The notes: generated by a model not told the origin, from the letters alone. 7,094 bases of DNA from DUVT01 sp041675865 (GCA_041675865.1 JBAYTA010000091.1:1-7094), one strand, 5' to 3'; counted from the stretch's first letter, positions 1 through 6,116 are shown. Numbers and translations: made by a program.

Positions 1-1
1 G

Positions 2-424
2 CCATTCTTCACGAACAACTTGATCTTCAGCTGGTAATATTTTCAACATGAATTCTCGGTTGAAAGTGACTGCATCATAAGTATTTTTTAAATCTTCAAT
101 ACTCTCATAAGTCGGGTATCTGCTAGGCCAGAGAACAACCCCATCTTCATCTATAAGAGGGTAGGCTTTATAAACACCACCTCTGATTTTATTATCATTT
201 ATTTTTGCTTCCAGTCTTTTAATAACTGAGTCTTGGTGTAAGAGATTTCCAATCACAACAACAACTGTGTTCGTATCTCCAGCTGGCAAAACTTCGCCCA
301 TTAGCCAATTAAATGATTTATCCCGCCCCTCCTTAGTTTTAACTGATTGAAGGTCTTCAATATCGTCGACAACAATTAAGTCTGGACGGTATTGATTGTG
401 TCTAGTTCCTCTAACGCTCTGTTC
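2..424 (-). CDS. Phage terminase large subunit (TerL), internal fragment, 5' end lost at a junction and 3' end beyond the window
   Basis: Reading the - strand with codons aligned to 2-4 gives about 141 uninterrupted residues typical of the ATPase half of a tailed-phage DNA-packaging terminase. A Walker B strand, LIVVDD followed by IED, is encoded at 353-379, preceded by SVRGTR and RPD. A coupling-type strand, VVVVIGN, lies at 245-265. An LWPSRYP segment and an NREFMLKILPAED segment follow, as in the linker toward the nuclease domain. TerL pumps phage DNA into procapsids using ATP. The Walker A half is missing: the frame stays open past 424 but enters antisense msrA sequence and stops at 476-478, with no ATG available upstream of the Walker B strand. 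The fragment is thus cut at about 424 and continues leftward out of the window. It may be a prophage remnant or a piece of unrelated phage joined artificially. The family call is fairly secure; the exact terminase subfamily is not. Confidence 0.82.
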
Positions 425-433
425 GCTCGGCCA
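415..433. other. Breakpoint joining a terminase fragment to msrA
   Basis: To the left, only terminase homology on the - strand can be read; to the right, only MsrA homology on the + strand. The last residues native to TerL (E-Q-S-V-R-G side) and the first native to MsrA (R-S-A-I-F-Y) meet within about 419-430, so there is little or no filler DNA. A few shared bases (microhomology) may lie at the joint, but this cannot be resolved without the parental sequences. Confidence 0.7.
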
Positions 434-642
434 TTTTTTATAGCACTGAAGAAGAAAAAAAAGAAGCCGAATTATTTATTGATATTGTTAACAAATCAAA
501 AAGATGGCAAGCCCCGGTAGTCACAAAAATAGAGCCATTTATAAATTTTTATCCAGCTGAAGATTATCATCAAGATTATTTACAAAAGAACCCTGGTGGC
601 TACACTTGCCACACAATACATTTTGGTAGTTATTTAAATTAA
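424..642 (+). pseudogene. msrA: Peptide-methionine (S)-S-oxide reductase MsrA, C-terminal remnant
   Basis: The + frame ending in TAA at 640-642 encodes about 72 residues matching the C-terminal part of MsrA. It begins RSAIFY, continues with VVTKIEP and FYPAEDYHQDYLQKNP, and ends with YTCH. MsrA reduces methionine-S-sulfoxide in proteins with thioredoxin as electron donor. The N-terminal half, including the catalytic GCFW cysteine motif, is absent. The same frame meets a stop (TAA, 412-414) just left of the homology, and no in-frame ATG exists in the remnant. It therefore cannot make a functional enzyme as it stands. Intact homologues usually have Q-Y before R-S-A-I-F-Y; here S-V precedes it, so the MsrA homology starts at about 424. 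A YTCH cysteine near the end fits a recycling cysteine but is not proof. It is either a truncated gene or half of an assembly chimera. Confidence 0.85.
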
Positions 643-662
643 ATATAATAAAGTGATATACT
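634..662 (+). promoter_or_regulatory. Putative extended -10 promoter of the threonine dehydrogenase gene
   Basis: TATACT at 657-662 matches the sigma-70 -10 consensus at five of six positions and has TG at 654-655, one base upstream, as in extended -10 promoters. A weak -35 (TTAAAT, 634-639) sits 17 bp upstream, inside the end of msrA. Transcription would start near 669, giving a leader of about 25 nt. In this AT-rich DNA, chance matches are common, so the call is tentative. Confidence 0.42.
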
Positions 663-681
663 ATCTTTAGTATTAAAGATA
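662..681. repeat. 8-bp perfect inverted repeat with 4-nt loop in the tdh leader
   Basis: TATCTTTA at 662-669 pairs exactly with TAAAGATA at 674-681 around the loop GTAT. It overlaps the expected transcription start. It lacks a following T tract, so it is a poor terminator for msrA. An operator or a 5'-UTR hairpin is more plausible. The stem is AT-rich and weak as RNA. The stretch 661-677 also matches 1851-1867 at 15 of 17 positions. Confidence 0.4.
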
Positions 682-694
682 ATAAATTAAAAAT

Positions 695-1654
695 ATGGAT
701 GAAAAAATCATGGTAACTGGGTCTATGGGGCAAATTGGTTCTGAATTAATTCCAGCCCTAAGAGAGAAGTTTGGCAATGAAAATGTGATAGCCGTCGGAC
801 ATCACACTGAACCGGATCAAGCATTCAAAGATGCTGGTCCATTTGAAATAGCCGATGCACAGGACAAGGAAGCCTTAAGGGGAATAATTGAAAAGTATAA
901 TATTAATATTATATATCATTTAGTAGGCATCTTGTCGGCGGTTGGTGAAGCCAAGCCTGATTTAGCTTGGAATGTAAATATGGTTGGTCTTAAAAATATA
1001 TTAGAATTATCAGTGGAATATAAAATAGGTAGATTATTTTGGCCCAGCTCTATAGCGGCCTTTGGTCCAACCACTCCTTTAGAAAATACACCTCAAAAAA
1101 CTATTTTAGAGCCCACAACTATGTATGGCGTGACTAAGGTTGCCGGAGAACTGCTTTGTCAATATTATCATATTAAGTATGGTTTAGATGTTAGAAGTTT
1201 ACGCTACCCCGGAATAATTTCTTGGAAAACTCCACCGGGAGGAGGGACGACTGATTACGCTGTCGCAATTTATTATGAAGCTTTAGAAAAGCAAAGTTAT
1301 GAATGTTTTGTGAATGAAAATACTACTTTGCCGATGATGTATATGGATGATGCAGTCAGGGCAACAATTGAAATAATGAAAGCTGATCCGGAAAAAATAA
1401 CTGTAAGAACCGCTTATAATCTAACAGCTTTAAGTTTTTCGGCTTCGGAATTAGCAGATAATGTAGGAAAATATATTAATAATTTTAAATGTACTTTTAA
1501 ACCTGATGAACGACAAAAAATAGCTGATTCCTGGCCATCAACGATTGATGATTCACGGGCTAGAAAAGATTGGGGCTGGCAACATAAATTTGACCTAGAT
1601 AAAATATCATTTGAAATGATTAAGAATTTAAAAAACAAAACAAAACTAAACTAA
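695..1654 (+). CDS. tdh: L-threonine 3-dehydrogenase, SDR (NAD-epimerase-like) type
   Basis: The 319-residue protein matches the short-chain-dehydrogenase form of L-threonine dehydrogenase, which oxidises L-threonine with NAD+ to 2-amino-3-ketobutyrate in the cytoplasm. A Rossmann nucleotide-binding motif G-S-M-G-Q-I-G lies at residues 9-15. The active-site serines are at S118/S119, and the catalytic Y144-x3-K148 pair sits in TTMYGVTK. Family-typical stretches follow: RYPGIISWKTPPGGGTTDYA (170-189), LPMMYMDD (212-219), and near the C terminus IADSWP, IDDSRAR and DWGW. The length is normal for the family (about 310-320). The ATG at 695 is chosen because the Rossmann motif starts eight residues later and nothing homologous lies upstream. 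The leader TAAATTAAAAAT has no Shine-Dalgarno. The usual partner, 2-amino-3-ketobutyrate CoA ligase (kbl), is not adjacent. A sugar-nucleotide epimerase is the main alternative, but the 170-189 and 212-219 blocks favour Tdh. Confidence 0.9.
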   Translation: MDEKIMVTGSMGQIGSELIPALREKFGNENVIAVGHHTEPDQAFKDAGPFEIADAQDKEALRGIIEKYNINIIYHLVGILSAVGEAKPDLAWNVNMVGLKNILELSVEYKIGRLFWPSSIAAFGPTTPLENTPQKTILEPTTMYGVTKVAGELLCQYYHIKYGLDVRSLRYPGIISWKTPPGGGTTDYAVAIYYEALEKQSYECFVNENTTLPMMYMDDAVRATIEIMKADPEKITVRTAYNLTALSFSASELADNVGKYINNFKCTFKPDERQKIADSWPSTIDDSRARKDWGWQHKFDLDKISFEMIKNLKNKTKLN

Positions 1655-1710
1655 ATAACCAATTTATACGCACCCCTGATAATTTATATTGTCACATGCC
1701 CCATTTTGGA

Positions 1711-1728
1711 GCTTAAGGTGGATTAAGC
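1711..1728 (+). other. Small hairpin overlapping the terminator stem (possible antiterminator)
   Basis: GCTTAA at 1711-1716 is the exact complement of TTAAGC at 1723-1728, with a 6-nt loop GGTGGA. Its 3' arm shares 1725-1728 with the 5' arm of the terminator, so the two structures cannot both form. That geometry resembles an attenuator, but the 6-bp stem is much weaker than the terminator and may be accidental. Confidence 0.3.
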
Positions 1729-1750
1729 GAGGCTAAAGCCTCGCTTTTTT
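1725..1750 (+). terminator. Rho-independent terminator after tdh
   Basis: AAGCGAGGC (1725-1733) and GCCTCGCTT (1738-1746) form a perfect 9-bp, GC-rich stem closed by the tetraloop TAAA. The arm runs straight into TTTTTT at 1745-1750. It is the most GC-rich local element in an otherwise AT-rich gap and lies about 70 nt after the tdh stop codon. It should end the tdh transcript and insulate it from the operon starting near 1856. Confidence 0.88.
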
Positions 1751-1820
1751 ATAATATCTAATTTTTTTATTTTTAAAATTTATATAAAAATTAGTTAATT
1801 TTATCGTTATTTTATAATGT
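1751..1820. other. AT-rich spacer without recognisable features
   Basis: Between the terminator and the next promoter the DNA is almost purely A/T with no convincing ORF, hairpin or repeat. It may act as an upstream A/T-rich element for the promoter that follows, but nothing specific supports that. Confidence 0.4.
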
Positions 1821-1849
1821 TTGACCGATATTTACAAATTTGATAATAT
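1821..1849 (+). promoter_or_regulatory. Sigma-70-type extended -10 promoter of the B12/NrdJ operon
   Basis: TTGACC (1821-1826; five of six consensus bases) is followed after exactly 17 bp by TAATAT (1844-1849; four of six). TG at 1841-1842 is placed one base upstream of the -10, the extended -10 arrangement. Transcription would begin near 1856, giving a leader of about 58 nt before the ATG at 1914. It is the best promoter in the window and sits directly ahead of four closely spaced genes. Confidence 0.65.
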
Positions 1850-1894
1850 GCTATATATAGTATTAAAATATATACTAATATACTATATATAGTA
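1850..1894. repeat. Tandem palindromic CTATATATAGTA elements (candidate operator)
   Basis: CTATATATAGTA occurs at 1851-1862 and again at 1883-1894, 32 bp apart, close to three helical turns. The second copy is extended to the perfect 14-bp palindrome TACTATATATAGTA (1881-1894). The first copy overlaps the expected transcription start and the second lies in the 5' leader, positions suited to a dimeric repressor binding both on one DNA face. Low-complexity AT sequence could produce this by chance, and no regulator is encoded nearby. Confidence 0.45.
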
Positions 1895-1913
1895 ATAAAT
1901 TATCTCTATTTTT

Positions 1914-2468
1914 ATGAAAGAAGAAGCAAAAGATGGCCCAAATAACATAGCTAGAATGTTGCTTGGTTGGTTTTTGACCTTTGGTTTACGACTCATTCCT
2001 TTTCGTCCACCAAATATAGAGCCGATATTAACAGTGCAAATGCCTTTTACTAAGTATTTCGGCTGGTTAGCTGGGTTTATGTTTGCTTTTATAAATATCA
2101 TTCTATTTGATGTAGTCGTTGGTAGGCTGGGCCTGTGGACATGGATAACTGCTTTAGCTTATGGTTTATTAGCCCTTTTCTCTCATTGGTATTTTAAAAA
2201 CAGAAAGGGCACACCTATAAATTTTGCTGTTCATGCTATTTATGCAACTTTATTATATGATGCTTTAACCGGCCTAACCATTGGCCCTTTATTTTTCCAT
2301 CAAACTTTTATGGAAGCTTTAACTGGTCAGGCAATGTTTACCCTCTACCATTTATTGGGTAATGTTTCACTCGCTCTTGTTTTTAGTTCAGCTATTTATC
2401 AATCATTTGTTACTAATCCTAAGTTAAGCCTAAGCTATATTAAGCAAAAATTAGCGACTTCTAATTAA
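1914..2468 (+). CDS. Predicted ECF-transporter S component-like membrane protein, possibly for cobalamin
   Basis: The 184-residue, very hydrophobic protein has about five or six membrane segments, near residues 12-29, 48-69, 74-94, 102-125 and 136-165, with a possible re-entrant stretch around 35-45. Family-like signatures are RLIPFRPPNIEPIL (26-39), YDALTGLTIGPLFF (115-128) and LYHLLGN (144-150). Size and topology fit the substrate-binding S subunit of energy-coupling-factor transporters, which needs a shared T subunit and two ATPases encoded elsewhere. The gene heads the run of nrdJ and cob(I)alamin adenosyltransferase, with 32 bp to nrdJ, so a corrinoid is the likely cargo by context. No ligand residue can be identified from the sequence. 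The start at 1914 lies just after the leader; TATCTCTATTTTT before it has no Shine-Dalgarno. Membrane protein is certain, S component is probable, substrate is inference. Confidence 0.62.
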   Translation: MKEEAKDGPNNIARMLLGWFLTFGLRLIPFRPPNIEPILTVQMPFTKYFGWLAGFMFAFINIILFDVVVGRLGLWTWITALAYGLLALFSHWYFKNRKGTPINFAVHAIYATLLYDALTGLTIGPLFFHQTFMEALTGQAMFTLYHLLGNVSLALVFSSAIYQSFVTNPKLSLSYIKQKLATSN

Positions 2469-2500
2469 ATTAATGTAGGCAATCTTAAATAAATATTATT

Positions 2501-4801
2501 ATGCACAAAAATATCATTGAAATAACAAAAATTAGAAAGAGAAGTGGCGAAATTGTTGACTTTAAACGTGAACTTATTGAGCAGGCGATTGCCAAGGCTT
2601 TTCAGGGGGCCGGTGAAAAATTAAATGGCTTTGCCGAGAAGATTAGTAGGCAAGTAGAATCTGATCTAATTAAAATTGAAAGATTTTCTTCGCTTGAAAA
2701 TTTTGTTCCTCACGTAGAAATGATTCAGGATTTAGTTGAGGAAGAGCTAATAAAAAATAAATACGCAAAAGTAGCTAAGGCTTATATTTTGTATCGACAA
2801 AAAAGAACCGAGTTAAGAGTTAAAAGAAAGGAAGTGCCAGAGCATGTCCAAAAATTAACCGATGAGAGTAAAAAGTATTTTAAGAATCCCTTGTCTGAAT
2901 TTATTTTCTACCGCAGTTATTCTCGTTGGATAGAAAATGAGCAAAGAAGAGAAACTTGGATTGAAACGGTCGGTCGTTACATGGAGTATATGAAAAATAA
3001 TTTAGGCCAGGCTCTAGATGAAAATGAATATGAAGAGTTAAAGCAGGCTATTCTAAAACAAGAAGTAATGCCTTCTATGCGTTTGTTACAATTTTCTGGT
3101 AAAGCAGCTGAGAGAACCAACGTTTGTGCATATAATTGCTCTTATGTCGCTCCTGAGAGCTTTCAGGACATCGCTGAGATAATGTATGTTTCTATGTGTG
3201 GTACTGGCGTTGGTTGGTCAGTGGAAAGTCAAAATGTAGAAAAATTTCCGCAAATTCTCACACAAACTGGTGAAAGATTAGATACTTTTATTATTCCTGA
3301 TAATAAAGAAGGCTGGTCTGATGCTTTAGTGCTGGGGATGAAGACTTGGGCTGACGGTAAAGATGTTAATTTTGATTATTCTAAACTTAGACCAGCGGGT
3401 GCTCGATTAAAAACTATGGGAGGCAAAAGTTCTGGACCGGACCCTTTAAAAAAGCTTTTGGATTTTACCAAAGAAAAAATGTTGGCCAGGCAGGGTAGGC
3501 GGCTACGCACCATTGATTTGCATGATATTATTTGCATGATTGGTTATTGTGTTGTGTCTGGTGGGGTCAGGAGAAGCGCCATGATTTCATTATCTGATTT
3601 AGATGATGATAAGATTCGTGATGCCAAGAAGGGTCAATTTTATATAGTGGAACCTCAAAGAAGTTTAGCTAATAACTCAGCTGTTTATTTAAAAAAACCG
3701 AGCAATGAGGAATTTTTAAGTGAGTGGATTGCTCTAATTAAATCAGGCTCAGGGGAAAGAGGTATTTTTAATCGTGGATCTTTAGTTAAGACTATGCCGG
3801 AACGTAGATTGAATTTATTGCGAGCAAAGAAAGGCTATTTTGATGTTACTGGGCAATTTATTGTTGGACAAATGGGAACAAATCCTTGTGGCGAAATTAT
3901 TCTACAATCAAAGCAATTTTGTAATTTAACTGAGGTGGTGGCCCGTGCTGATGATACTGAAGCATCCTTACTAAGAAAAATTAAATTAGCTGCTATTTTA
4001 GGAACTTATCAATCCACTCTAACTAATTTTCCTTATTTATCGAAAGACTGGGGTAGCAACTGTGAAGCCGAAAGATTGTTAGGGGTATCCGTTACCGGAC
4101 AATGGGATTCTAGTGCTAGTCGCGATGTCAATATTTTGCGCAAGCTAAAAGAAGAGGCAATTAAGGTTAATCAAATTTATGCTAAGAAGTTCAATGTTTC
4201 ACCATCATCTTCAATTACTTGTGTGAAGCCCTCAGGCACGGTTTCTCAATTAGTTGACTGCGCTTCCGGCATGCATGCCCGTTATGCTCCATATTATATT
4301 CGCCGTGTTAGAATTTCTGCGACCGACTCTCTATTTAAAATGTTAAGAGATCAGGGTGTCTCATATAAGCCCGAGGTCGGTCAATTACTTGAAGATGCGA
4401 CGACCCTTGTTTTCGAATTCCCGGTAAAAGCTCCTGAAGGATCTATTTGTAGTAATGACATTAAAGCTCTTGATCAGCTAGAGCATTGGAAAAAGGTTAA
4501 GTTAAATTATACCGAGCATAACCCTTCAGTCACAGTTTCGGTGGCCGATAATGAGTGGATCGAGGTTGCCAATTGGGTATATGAAAATTGGGAGATTGTT
4601 GGCGGACTATCTTTTCTACCACGCAGTAACCATGTCTATGAATTAGCTCCCTATGAGGAAATAAATAAAGAGCAGTATGAGGAATTACTTGGTAAGTTCA
4701 AAAATATGGATTTTGCGCAAATTGTAAGTTATGAAAAATACGACGAAACGGAAGCTAAAAAAGAATTAGCTTGTGCTGGGGGTGCCTGTGAATTAAACTA
4801 A
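2501..4801 (+). CDS. nrdJ: Adenosylcobalamin-dependent class II ribonucleoside-triphosphate reductase
   Basis: The 766-residue enzyme reduces ribonucleotides to 2'-deoxyribonucleotides in the cytoplasm, using a radical from adenosylcobalamin, so it needs neither oxygen nor a radical-storing subunit. An ATP-cone-like regulatory domain occupies about residues 7-100 (IRKRSGEIVDFKRELIEQAI). The catalytic ten-stranded barrel follows. C213 in CAYNCSY fits the first redox cysteine. NPCGEI supplies the thiyl-radical C463 and E465, and FCNL supplies C474; the C463/E465/C474 spacing equals C408/E410/C419 of the Lactobacillus leichmannii enzyme. CVKPSGT lies at 574-580. The C-terminal C758-AGGA-C763 pair matches the shuttle cysteines that are re-reduced by thioredoxin. 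The RRETWIETVGRY, VMPSMRLL and CGTGVGWSVE stretches place it in the RTPR-type group. It is full length with all key residues present. The next gene, 21 bp downstream, makes its cofactor. There is no Shine-Dalgarno before the ATG. Confidence 0.95.
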   Translation: MHKNIIEITKIRKRSGEIVDFKRELIEQAIAKAFQGAGEKLNGFAEKISRQVESDLIKIERFSSLENFVPHVEMIQDLVEEELIKNKYAKVAKAYILYRQKRTELRVKRKEVPEHVQKLTDESKKYFKNPLSEFIFYRSYSRWIENEQRRETWIETVGRYMEYMKNNLGQALDENEYEELKQAILKQEVMPSMRLLQFSGKAAERTNVCAYNCSYVAPESFQDIAEIMYVSMCGTGVGWSVESQNVEKFPQILTQTGERLDTFIIPDNKEGWSDALVLGMKTWADGKDVNFDYSKLRPAGARLKTMGGKSSGPDPLKKLLDFTKEKMLARQGRRLRTIDLHDIICMIGYCVVSGGVRRSAMISLSDLDDDKIRDAKKGQFYIVEPQRSLANNSAVYLKKPSNEEFLSEWIALIKSGSGERGIFNRGSLVKTMPERRLNLLRAKKGYFDVTGQFIVGQMGTNPCGEIILQSKQFCNLTEVVARADDTEASLLRKIKLAAILGTYQSTLTNFPYLSKDWGSNCEAERLLGVSVTGQWDSSASRDVNILRKLKEEAIKVNQIYAKKFNVSPSSSITCVKPSGTVSQLVDCASGMHARYAPYYIRRVRISATDSLFKMLRDQGVSYKPEVGQLLEDATTLVFEFPVKAPEGSICSNDIKALDQLEHWKKVKLNYTEHNPSVTVSVADNEWIEVANWVYENWEIVGGLSFLPRSNHVYELAPYEEINKEQYEELLGKFKNMDFAQIVSYEKYDETEAKKELACAGGACELN

Positions 4802-4822
4802 ACTAATTAAATTTATAAGTTT

Positions 4823-5353
4823 ATGTACTACACTGGCAAAGGGGATGATGGTACCTCAAACTTACTTAACCCCAAAATTCGAATAATAAAAAGTGATTAT
4901 ATTTTTGAAGTCCTTGGTTCTTTAGACGAATTAAACTCCTGGTTGGGTTTATGTGCTGTCGAAGCCAAAAGCTTGCCAGAAATATTAGAGATTGTAAAAA
5001 ATATTCAGAATCAACTTTTTATTTGTCAGGCATATTTTGCCGAGGCTAAGGTTGTTATTGATGTAAACCTAATTACAGCAACTGAAGAAATTATTGATAG
5101 ACTCAGTAAATTAATAAAGCCCAAAAAAAGTTTTATTTTAAGTGGCGGTAGTAAGTTAAGTGTGTTATTTGATGTGGCGAGGACTTTAGCTCGAAAAACA
5201 GAAAGAAGGGCATTGCAATTACAAAAGATTGACAAGCGGCAGGTAAATAGTTTGGTACTGGCTTATCTGAATCGTTTATCGAGTCTTTTGTATGTTCTGG
5301 CTCGCTTTGTTAATGAATTAGCTAAGCAAGAAGAGGAAGAGCCTAAATACTAA
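4823..5353 (+). CDS. pduO: Cob(I)alamin adenosyltransferase, PduO type
   Basis: The 176-residue cytoplasmic enzyme transfers the 5'-deoxyadenosyl group of ATP to cob(I)alamin, giving adenosylcobalamin, the cofactor of the NrdJ encoded just upstream (21 bp gap). The N-terminal ATP-binding motif TGKGDDGTS lies at residues 4-12. LGSLDELNSWLGL (31-43) is the second conserved block. FILSGGS (104-110) corresponds to the usual F-I-L-P-G-G-S, with serine replacing proline. VARTLARKTERRA (118-130) carries the R-T-x2-R-x2-E-R ATP-contact pattern. YLNRLSSLLYVLARFVNE (148-165) closes the helical bundle. Length is normal for a PduO domain, which normally works as a homotrimer. No propanediol-utilisation genes are present, so the name denotes family only; the context points to cofactor supply for ribonucleotide reduction. 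The product ends in an acidic EEEE-rich tail. Confidence 0.92.
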   Translation: MYYTGKGDDGTSNLLNPKIRIIKSDYIFEVLGSLDELNSWLGLCAVEAKSLPEILEIVKNIQNQLFICQAYFAEAKVVIDVNLITATEEIIDRLSKLIKPKKSFILSGGSKLSVLFDVARTLARKTERRALQLQKIDKRQVNSLVLAYLNRLSSLLYVLARFVNELAKQEEEEPKY

Positions 5354-5363
5354 ATAAATCAAC

Positions 5364-5690
5364 ATGAAAGTAGTTAGTAATTTTGCAAATCTAGTTTATC
5401 AGGCGACCAAGAAAATACCTAAAGGCAAAATATCTACCTATGGTCAGGTTGCTCGTTATATTGGTCGCCCAAAAAGCTATCGAGCCGTTGGCAATGCTTT
5501 AAATAAAAATCCTTTTGCCCCCAAAGTTCCTTGTCATAGAGTTGTGACCGGTGCGGGGTTATTAGGGGGGTTTGCTTATAGTCCAAACAAAAAAAGAGAT
5601 ATGCTCAAGCAAGAAGGAATTGAAATCAGGAAAAATAGAGTTGTAGATTTTAAAGAAAAGCTATTTGTTTTTAGAGATACAAAATACTAG
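5364..5690 (+). CDS. ogt: Methylated-DNA-[protein]-cysteine S-methyltransferase-like protein (Ogt/MGMT family), short form
   Basis: The 108-residue protein corresponds to the C-terminal DNA-binding and catalytic domain of O6-alkylguanine-DNA alkyltransferases, which transfer the alkyl group from damaged guanine to a cysteine in a suicide reaction. The active-site P56-C57-H58-R59-V60 motif is intact, so it is not an alkyltransferase-like (ATL) protein with tryptophan in that place. IPKGKISTYGQVARYIG (18-34) is the helix-turn-helix region, and Y26 and R40 (SYRAVG) fit the conserved tyrosine and arginine finger. NKNPFAP (47-53), GGFAY (68-72) and KRDMLKQEG (77-85) follow the family order. The N-terminal ribonuclease H-like domain of Ada/Ogt is absent; such minimal forms occur. 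The ATG lies 10 bp after the adenosyltransferase stop, so it is probably cotranscribed, although no functional link to B12 is evident. Confidence 0.9.
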   Translation: MKVVSNFANLVYQATKKIPKGKISTYGQVARYIGRPKSYRAVGNALNKNPFAPKVPCHRVVTGAGLLGGFAYSPNKKRDMLKQEGIEIRKNRVVDFKEKLFVFRDTKY

Positions 5691-5788
5691 ATTATGTGTA
5701 TGTATTTTTAAAAAATATTCTAAATAAAAAAACAGGAACCATCTCTTAGAAATTAAAATAATTAAATAATTTTAAATTTTATAATAAT
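5691..5788. other. AT-rich gap between the alkyltransferase and cupin genes
   Basis: I see no GC-rich hairpin with a T tract and no convincing promoter. A TATAAT at 5780-5785 is only three bases from the cupin ATG and has no matching -35, so it would give a transcript starting inside the gene. The cupin may be read through from the operon or have a promoter I cannot recognise. Confidence 0.4.
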
Positions 5789-6109
5789 ATGCTTAAAATA
5801 AATGCAGCCGAGGTTTATAATTTTTCCGCGATGGTTGATTATCAAGAAGGTTCTATTGTGAGTCGTGAAATAATTCAGAAAAAATCAGGAACTATTACGG
5901 TTTTTGCCTTTGATGCAGGTCAAGGGTTAAGTGAGCACAAAGCTCCTTTTGATGCTTTGGTTTACATCCTCGATGGTAGCGCTGAAATATTTATAGACGG
6001 CAAGATGTTTAAAGTCACCAAAGGAGAGGTTATTATCTTGCCGTTAGACGTAATTCATGAACTGAAGGCAAAAGAGAAATTTAAAATGGCTCTAATAATG
6101 ATACGTTAA
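5789..6109 (+). CDS. Small single-domain cupin protein
   Basis: The 106-residue protein is a single conserved beta-barrel (cupin) domain. Motif 1 spans about residues 42-72: DAGQGLSEHKAPFDALVYIL then DGSAEIFIDG, with H50 and an acidic D55. Motif 2 is GEVIILPLDVIHEL (79-92) with H90. The classic H-x-H pair is reduced to one histidine, so metal binding is possible with H50, D55 and H90 but incomplete by the textbook pattern. Small cupins of this kind are widespread and mostly uncharacterised; sensing, metal binding and small-molecule enzymes all occur. The ending KFKMALIMIR is typical of the group. The leader TTTTATAATAAT has no Shine-Dalgarno. The gene stands 98 bp from its upstream neighbour, which says little about its role. 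Confidence 0.85.
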   Translation: MLKINAAEVYNFSAMVDYQEGSIVSREIIQKKSGTITVFAFDAGQGLSEHKAPFDALVYILDGSAEIFIDGKMFKVTKGEVIILPLDVIHELKAKEKFKMALIMIR

Positions 6110-6116
6110 TTATGAT

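Noticed and set aside
1..642. Site-specific prophage integration into msrA with an att site
   Set aside because: The phage side at the junction is the middle of terL rather than an integrase-proximal end, and I see no repeat or tRNA that would act as an attachment site.
539..733. 64-codon - strand frame over msrA and the tdh start
   Set aside because: It is antisense to clear MsrA sequence and the tdh leader, with low-complexity composition and no recognisable motif.
1655..1913. Possible cobalamin riboswitch ahead of the B12 operon
   Set aside because: The gap lacks a B12-box-like core and the required multi-stem architecture. The only solid structure is the terminator, and it lies upstream of the operon promoter, so it could not act in the operon's own leader.
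1883..2101. 72-codon - strand frame
   Set aside because: It is the antisense shadow of the N-terminal part of the membrane protein gene and its leader.
5026..5235. 69-codon - strand frame
   Set aside because: It lies wholly inside the cob(I)alamin adenosyltransferase gene, whose motifs are clear.
5780..5785. TATAAT as a cupin promoter
   Set aside because: It is three bases before the ATG with no -35; transcription would begin inside the coding region.
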